This document shows, piece after piece, positions 4,982-5,621 of a stretch of 5,621 nt of DNA. Position 1 is the first letter of the stretch; the number at the start of each line of letters is the position of its first letter. The translations under genes were made by a program, and so were the position numbers. Source of the DNA: Alphaproteobacteria bacterium (GTDB lineage: Bacteria > Pseudomonadota > Alphaproteobacteria > Geminicoccales > Geminicoccaceae); contig JALSGW010000060.1 in the NCBI GenBank assembly GCA_026982585.1, positions 1 to 5,621 on the forward strand, read 5' to 3'. Below the pieces are notes generated by a model, which had not been told where the DNA came from, made no database searches, and saw only the letters and a list, made by a program, of their open reading frames with translations.

Positions 4982-5621
4982 CTAGAGGCTTGCGGTCATG
5001 CCGCCGTCGACCACCAGCACGTGGCCGTTCACGTAACTCGCCGCATCGGAGGCGAGGAACACCGCCACCCCGCCGAGCTCGTGCGGCCGCCCCCAGCGGC
5101 CGAGCGGGGTCCTTCCCTCCACCCAGCTGCGGAACTCCTCCCGGGCGGCCAGATCGCGGGTCATGTCGGTGGTGATGAAGCCCGGCGCGATGGCGTTGAC
5201 GGTGATCCCGAGGGGACCGAGTTCCGCGGCGAGCGAACGGGTGAGGCCGTGGAGGGCGGTCTTCGCTGCGACATAGGCGTGGACGTTGGGCCGGCCCACG
5301 AGCCCCATGATCGAGCCGAGGTTGATGATGCGGCCGAAACCGCCGTCCCGCATCAACCGCGCCGCCTCCCGGGCGAGGCGGAAGCAGGCGGTGAGGTTGG
5401 TCTCGAGGATGCGGGCGAACACCTCGTCGTCGGTCTCCCACAGCGGCACCCGGTGCTGGATGCCGGCGTTGTTGACGAGCACATCGAGCCGCCCGTGCAC
5501 GTCCCGGATGGTCGCCAGCCGCTCCACCACCGCCCGCGCATCGGTGACGTCGAAGGCCAGCCCTTCGACGTGGAAGCTCATCGCCTTCAAGCGCGCCACC
5601 GCCGCCTCGAGGCGCTTGGGA
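4982..5621 (-). CDS. SDR family oxidoreductase, gluconate 5-dehydrogenase-like, partial
   Basis: Classical short-chain dehydrogenase/reductase using NAD(P)H. The gene enters from the right edge: the frame stays open through base 5620, with residues like PKRLEAAVARL before the GTG at 5599, so that codon is an internal Val and the N-terminal glycine-rich TGxxxGxG cofactor motif is outside the window. Visible family features are DVTD, NNAG (5473-5462), catalytic Ser (5314-5312) in INLGSIMG, Tyr (5275-5273) and Lys (5263-5261) in YVAAK with the usual 13-residue Ser-Tyr spacing, and the C-terminal VNGHVLVVDGGM. The stretches NNAGIQHR, EEFRSWVEGRTPLGRWGRP and the closing segment resemble gluconate 5-dehydrogenase (IdnO), which interconverts D-gluconate and 5-keto-D-gluconate, more than FabG. 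SDR substrate specificity is not reliable by eye, so the substrate is left open. It ends 128 bases upstream of trcR on the same strand. Confidence 0.88.
   Translation of the reverse strand, partial: PKRLEAAVARLKAMSFHVEGLAFDVTDARAVVERLATIRDVHGRLDVLVNNAGIQHRVPLWETDDEVFARILETNLTACFRLAREAARLMRDGGFGRIINLGSIMGLVGRPNVHAYVAAKTALHGLTRSLAAELGPLGITVNAIAPGFITTDMTRDLAAREEFRSWVEGRTPLGRWGRPHELGGVAVFLASDAASYVNGHVLVVDGGMTASL

Noticed and set aside
4854..5441. In-frame upward extension of trcR into the SDR gene, suggesting a fusion
   Set aside because: The extra sequence is an out-of-frame shadow of the SDR gene. The family N-terminus begins exactly at the ATG at 4853, with a ribosome binding site before it.

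Overview
The window is very GC-rich chromosomal DNA, almost certainly from an alphaproteobacterium. Two features point there: an RNase E/G-type ribonuclease overlapping a YacG zinc protein, and a DUF1013/TrcR protein, a family known essentially only from Alphaproteobacteria. Codon use is uniform, with G/C at third positions throughout. No transposase, integrase, phage gene, CRISPR array, tRNA or rRNA is visible, so this looks like ordinary core chromosome. The genus cannot be told from the sequence.

Layout. Positions 1-1044 (+) hold the 3' part of an RNase E/G gene that overlaps yacG through an ATGA junction: RNA processing and gyrase control in one translationally coupled unit. After a 143-base gap with a candidate promoter and an inverted repeat, a lone iolD (1188-3032, +) encodes the ring-opening hydrolase of myo-inositol catabolism. 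It converges on a reverse-strand group: a low-specificity threonine aldolase (3082-4125), the DUF1013/TrcR regulator (4269-4853) and an SDR dehydrogenase resembling gluconate 5-dehydrogenase (4982 to the window edge, N-terminus missing). Reading in the direction of transcription the order is SDR, trcR, ltaE, with gaps of about 128 and 143 bases. They may be separate transcription units.

The genes do not form one obvious pathway. IolD and the SDR both suit sugar or polyol catabolism; the others are housekeeping or regulatory. I see no undescribed multi-gene system. The signals most worth a second look are non-coding. One is a GGAA-N6-TTCC inverted repeat upstream of iolD, matching the motif reported for the rhizobial inositol repressor IolR. 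The other is a set of four alternating complementary segments in the leader of trcR that could fold in two mutually exclusive ways, one of which would cover the ribosome binding site.
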